The notes below the pieces were generated by a model. The model did not search any database. It was not told where the DNA came from and saw only the letters and a program-made list of their open reading frames with translations. Below, piece by piece: positions 62,093 to 64,000 of a DNA stretch of 64,000 bases (the first letter of the stretch is position 1; every line of letters starts with the position of its first letter). Source of the DNA: Antedon mediterranea. Taxonomy: Eukaryota; Echinodermata; Crinoidea; Comatulida; Antedonidae. The translations under genes and the position numbers were made by a program. The stretch spans positions 5,273,001-5,337,000 of the forward strand of contig NC_092673.1 in assembly GCF_964355755.1 (NCBI RefSeq). The letters are read 5' to 3'.

Positions 62093-62231
62093 CTCGAGAG
62101 GTTGAAATGGGTATTAATATAGAGGTTCATTCTCACTGTATATACCCACTGTGTAAGTACTTTTAATGTGATGTGGATGTACAAATCTACAACTAGTCCA
62201 ACAGGTTACCACCAAGGGAAAAATTCTGTAA

Positions 62232-62410
62232 AGCGTGGTTCCCACTAGCGACACAACACAACGACGTAACGCAACGCAAGTGAATTGACCAATCACAAGC
62301 GATGGTTTATTCGTTTGTGATTGCTAACTGTCTATAACTTTGCTTGTCATTGGTTAAAACGCTTGCGTTGCGTTTACGTCCTTGCGTTACGTTCTAGTGG
62401 GAACCAAGCT
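62232..62410. mobile_element. Family-2 MITE, PIF/Harbinger-like, copy 4, best preserved
   Basis: Left end AGCGTGGTTCCCACTAG, right end CTAGTGGGAACCAAGCT, TAA on both sides (62229-62231, 62411-62413). The arms hold ACGTAACGCAACGCAAG and CTTGCGTTGCGTTTACGTCC, with TTGACCAATCACAAGC and TCATTGGTTA inside. Confidence 0.92.
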
Positions 62411-62413
62411 TAA

Positions 62414-64000
62414 GTAATGAAATTTTTCCCACTGAGAAATAATTTTTTGTTTTTTATTTATCTTTATTGTTAAGGTGTAGTGTCATTGAACTGAATAGAG
62501 ATTTTAAGTAATAAATTCGCAGAAGCTTATGGAATTATTATGTCGGGAGAAAATCAAGCTAGCCAGTATGTTAACAAAAGGTTCAATTCAAACCACTACA
62601 CATCAACCACAATGGATAATTCTTCCTTTCTTTCGCTACAACAATCATAATACAAGAATCCATGCATACACTTGTTCTTGTTCAGTGAACAATATTGTAT
62701 AGTAATACATCCAAACTACAGGTATTTGATGATGCTATTCTGTACACAATTGGCAATTCTGTTGCATTGAATAGTAATCAATGGATGTATGAAAATAGAT
62801 AAAACAAGAAAGCTAAAAAAGAGATTTACCAATTTTTTCCCATCTTTCCCGTTTATCAAAAGAAGTTTTAACAGATTTATTTTCCACAACGAATCATTGT
62901 TTTGAGAAAAAGCATCATAATTTTTTGGTTAATAATAATAATATTTATTCAGCAAAAGTTCTTAAAAGTACGTTTTACATTTCATCTTGCCAGGAGCAAG
63001 TAATAGGCCATTAAGAAACTTATTTGTACTTGTACTAATACTTAAAAGTATGAACCTCAATATTTTTCAATTATAAATTGTTTATACTGTATGAGGCAGA
63101 GAACAGTACTGTTGCCTTCAACATCATTAATGTTTGGGTACAAATACTGTACAGTATATGTAATAAACTCACATTCTAAAATTTCAATATAAATTCAAAA
63201 TCATGGAAATGTACTAAATTCTAAATAAAATAATTATAAAAGGTTTGATTTACTGTTTATTCTTTCTTACAAATTCTTCTAAAAATATTCTAAAGCACAT
63301 GTAATAAAACCTTATGTTAATAAAACAATGTTAAAAAAGTGGGTATTTATAGAATTACATAGTTACTATATGGTTAAATAATCTTCACATTAATGTAATG
63401 ATAAATAATAATACATTACCAGTTGGCATATCTTTAAACACGACTTAAAGATATTAAATTAAAATTCTATTTTTTTCTATGCCAAGTGTTGTTTTGGTTT
63501 TGTTTGTTAATTGAACGTGTCTCCCTATGCGTGTTATCAAATTATGCATCGAAATAGGCAGGTTTCCTATCTTGTTATTTTACATCTTTGGTAACAATTA
63601 TAATAAACATTTATTCTTATAAGTTATAAATATCCTATATAATTGAAATGGTTTATCATGTCAAACTAAAGAATGACCTGCATTGTGAAATAACAAAGAG
63701 GGAAAAAAACATTATAATACTGTACAATAAATAATTCAACAACAAGTTAATCCCTTATTATAACTAAATGTGATTCTGTATAAATTATCATTTACTACAG
63801 CAGCTTCAGGTATTATTACCTATTTTTAGTATTATGAGCAACTGTCAGAATAACTGGATAAACTACATTGATGTACAGTTATATGACTCAAGGCAGGGAT
63901 CATCTCAACAAACTTCACAACTCTGCTAATTACTGTCATGGTCAACAACACACTTTCATTATAGCAAAATCATTGTTTATAATTTCAACCTATTCTTTAT
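62414..64000. other. Intronic or flanking spacer at the window end
   Basis: No gene supported. The KDM3 start exon is not here as far as I can read. Confidence 0.5.

Noticed and set aside
62820-62900. Possible KDM3 upstream exon on the minus strand reading SVKTSFDKRERWEKIG before GGTAAATC
   Set aside because: No AG acceptor between the upstream stop and the open stretch, and no in-frame ATG; phase also disagrees with exon A without another exon.

Overview
The window is AT-rich animal genomic DNA, not bacterial or viral. It holds short spliced exons with GT-AG borders, introns of up to 21 kb, tRNA- and 5S-derived SINE fragments, many small inverted-repeat transposons and several minisatellites. 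The repeat style and the protein similarity fit a marine invertebrate deuterostome, possibly an echinoderm. That placement is inference and cannot be fixed from the sequence alone.

Only one host gene is supported. Four exons on the minus strand, read from high to low coordinate (34361-34203, 31774-31658, 10531-10322, 6277-6190), join in frame. They encode about 191 residues of the N-terminal region of a KDM3/JMJD1-family histone H3K9 demethylase, the JMJD1C/KDM3B type. The start-codon exon was not found in the 29.6 kb upstream and probably lies beyond base 64000. The zinc finger and JmjC catalytic exons would lie below base 1. A weak candidate for the next exon sits at 4573-4615.

The rest is intron or flank filled with repeats. 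(1) Twelve copies of a short inverted-repeat element have ends AGCTCTGTCTACACTATC, three of them with matching TTA/TAA target duplications, and carry a 21-bp internal repeat present in 1 to 8 copies. (2) Four copies of a second family have ends AGCTTGGTTCCCACTAG. (3) One 618-bp element at 55.1-55.7 kb has 40-bp ends and a TTA duplication. All three look like non-autonomous PIF/Harbinger-type elements; no transposase is present. (4) Two TTAA-flanked elements are present. The one at 26.4-27.15 kb keeps an 83-codon remnant resembling the N-terminus of a piggyBac-type transposase. (5) SINE-type sequence includes a 5S rRNA-like piece beside a tRNA-like piece, with a family-2 element between them.

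There are two large minisatellites. One is a 25-bp G-rich array of about 67 units (47850-49527). The other is a 57-bp array (61363-62092). Both create long open frames that are artefacts of repeat periodicity. A near-perfect palindrome of about 160 bp lies at 53.85-54.0 kb. Smaller perfect palindromes lie at 263-298, 342-367 and 14377-14426. I found no complete gene, CRISPR array, operon or convincing new protein system. The most interesting material is repeat biology inside very large introns of a chromatin regulator.
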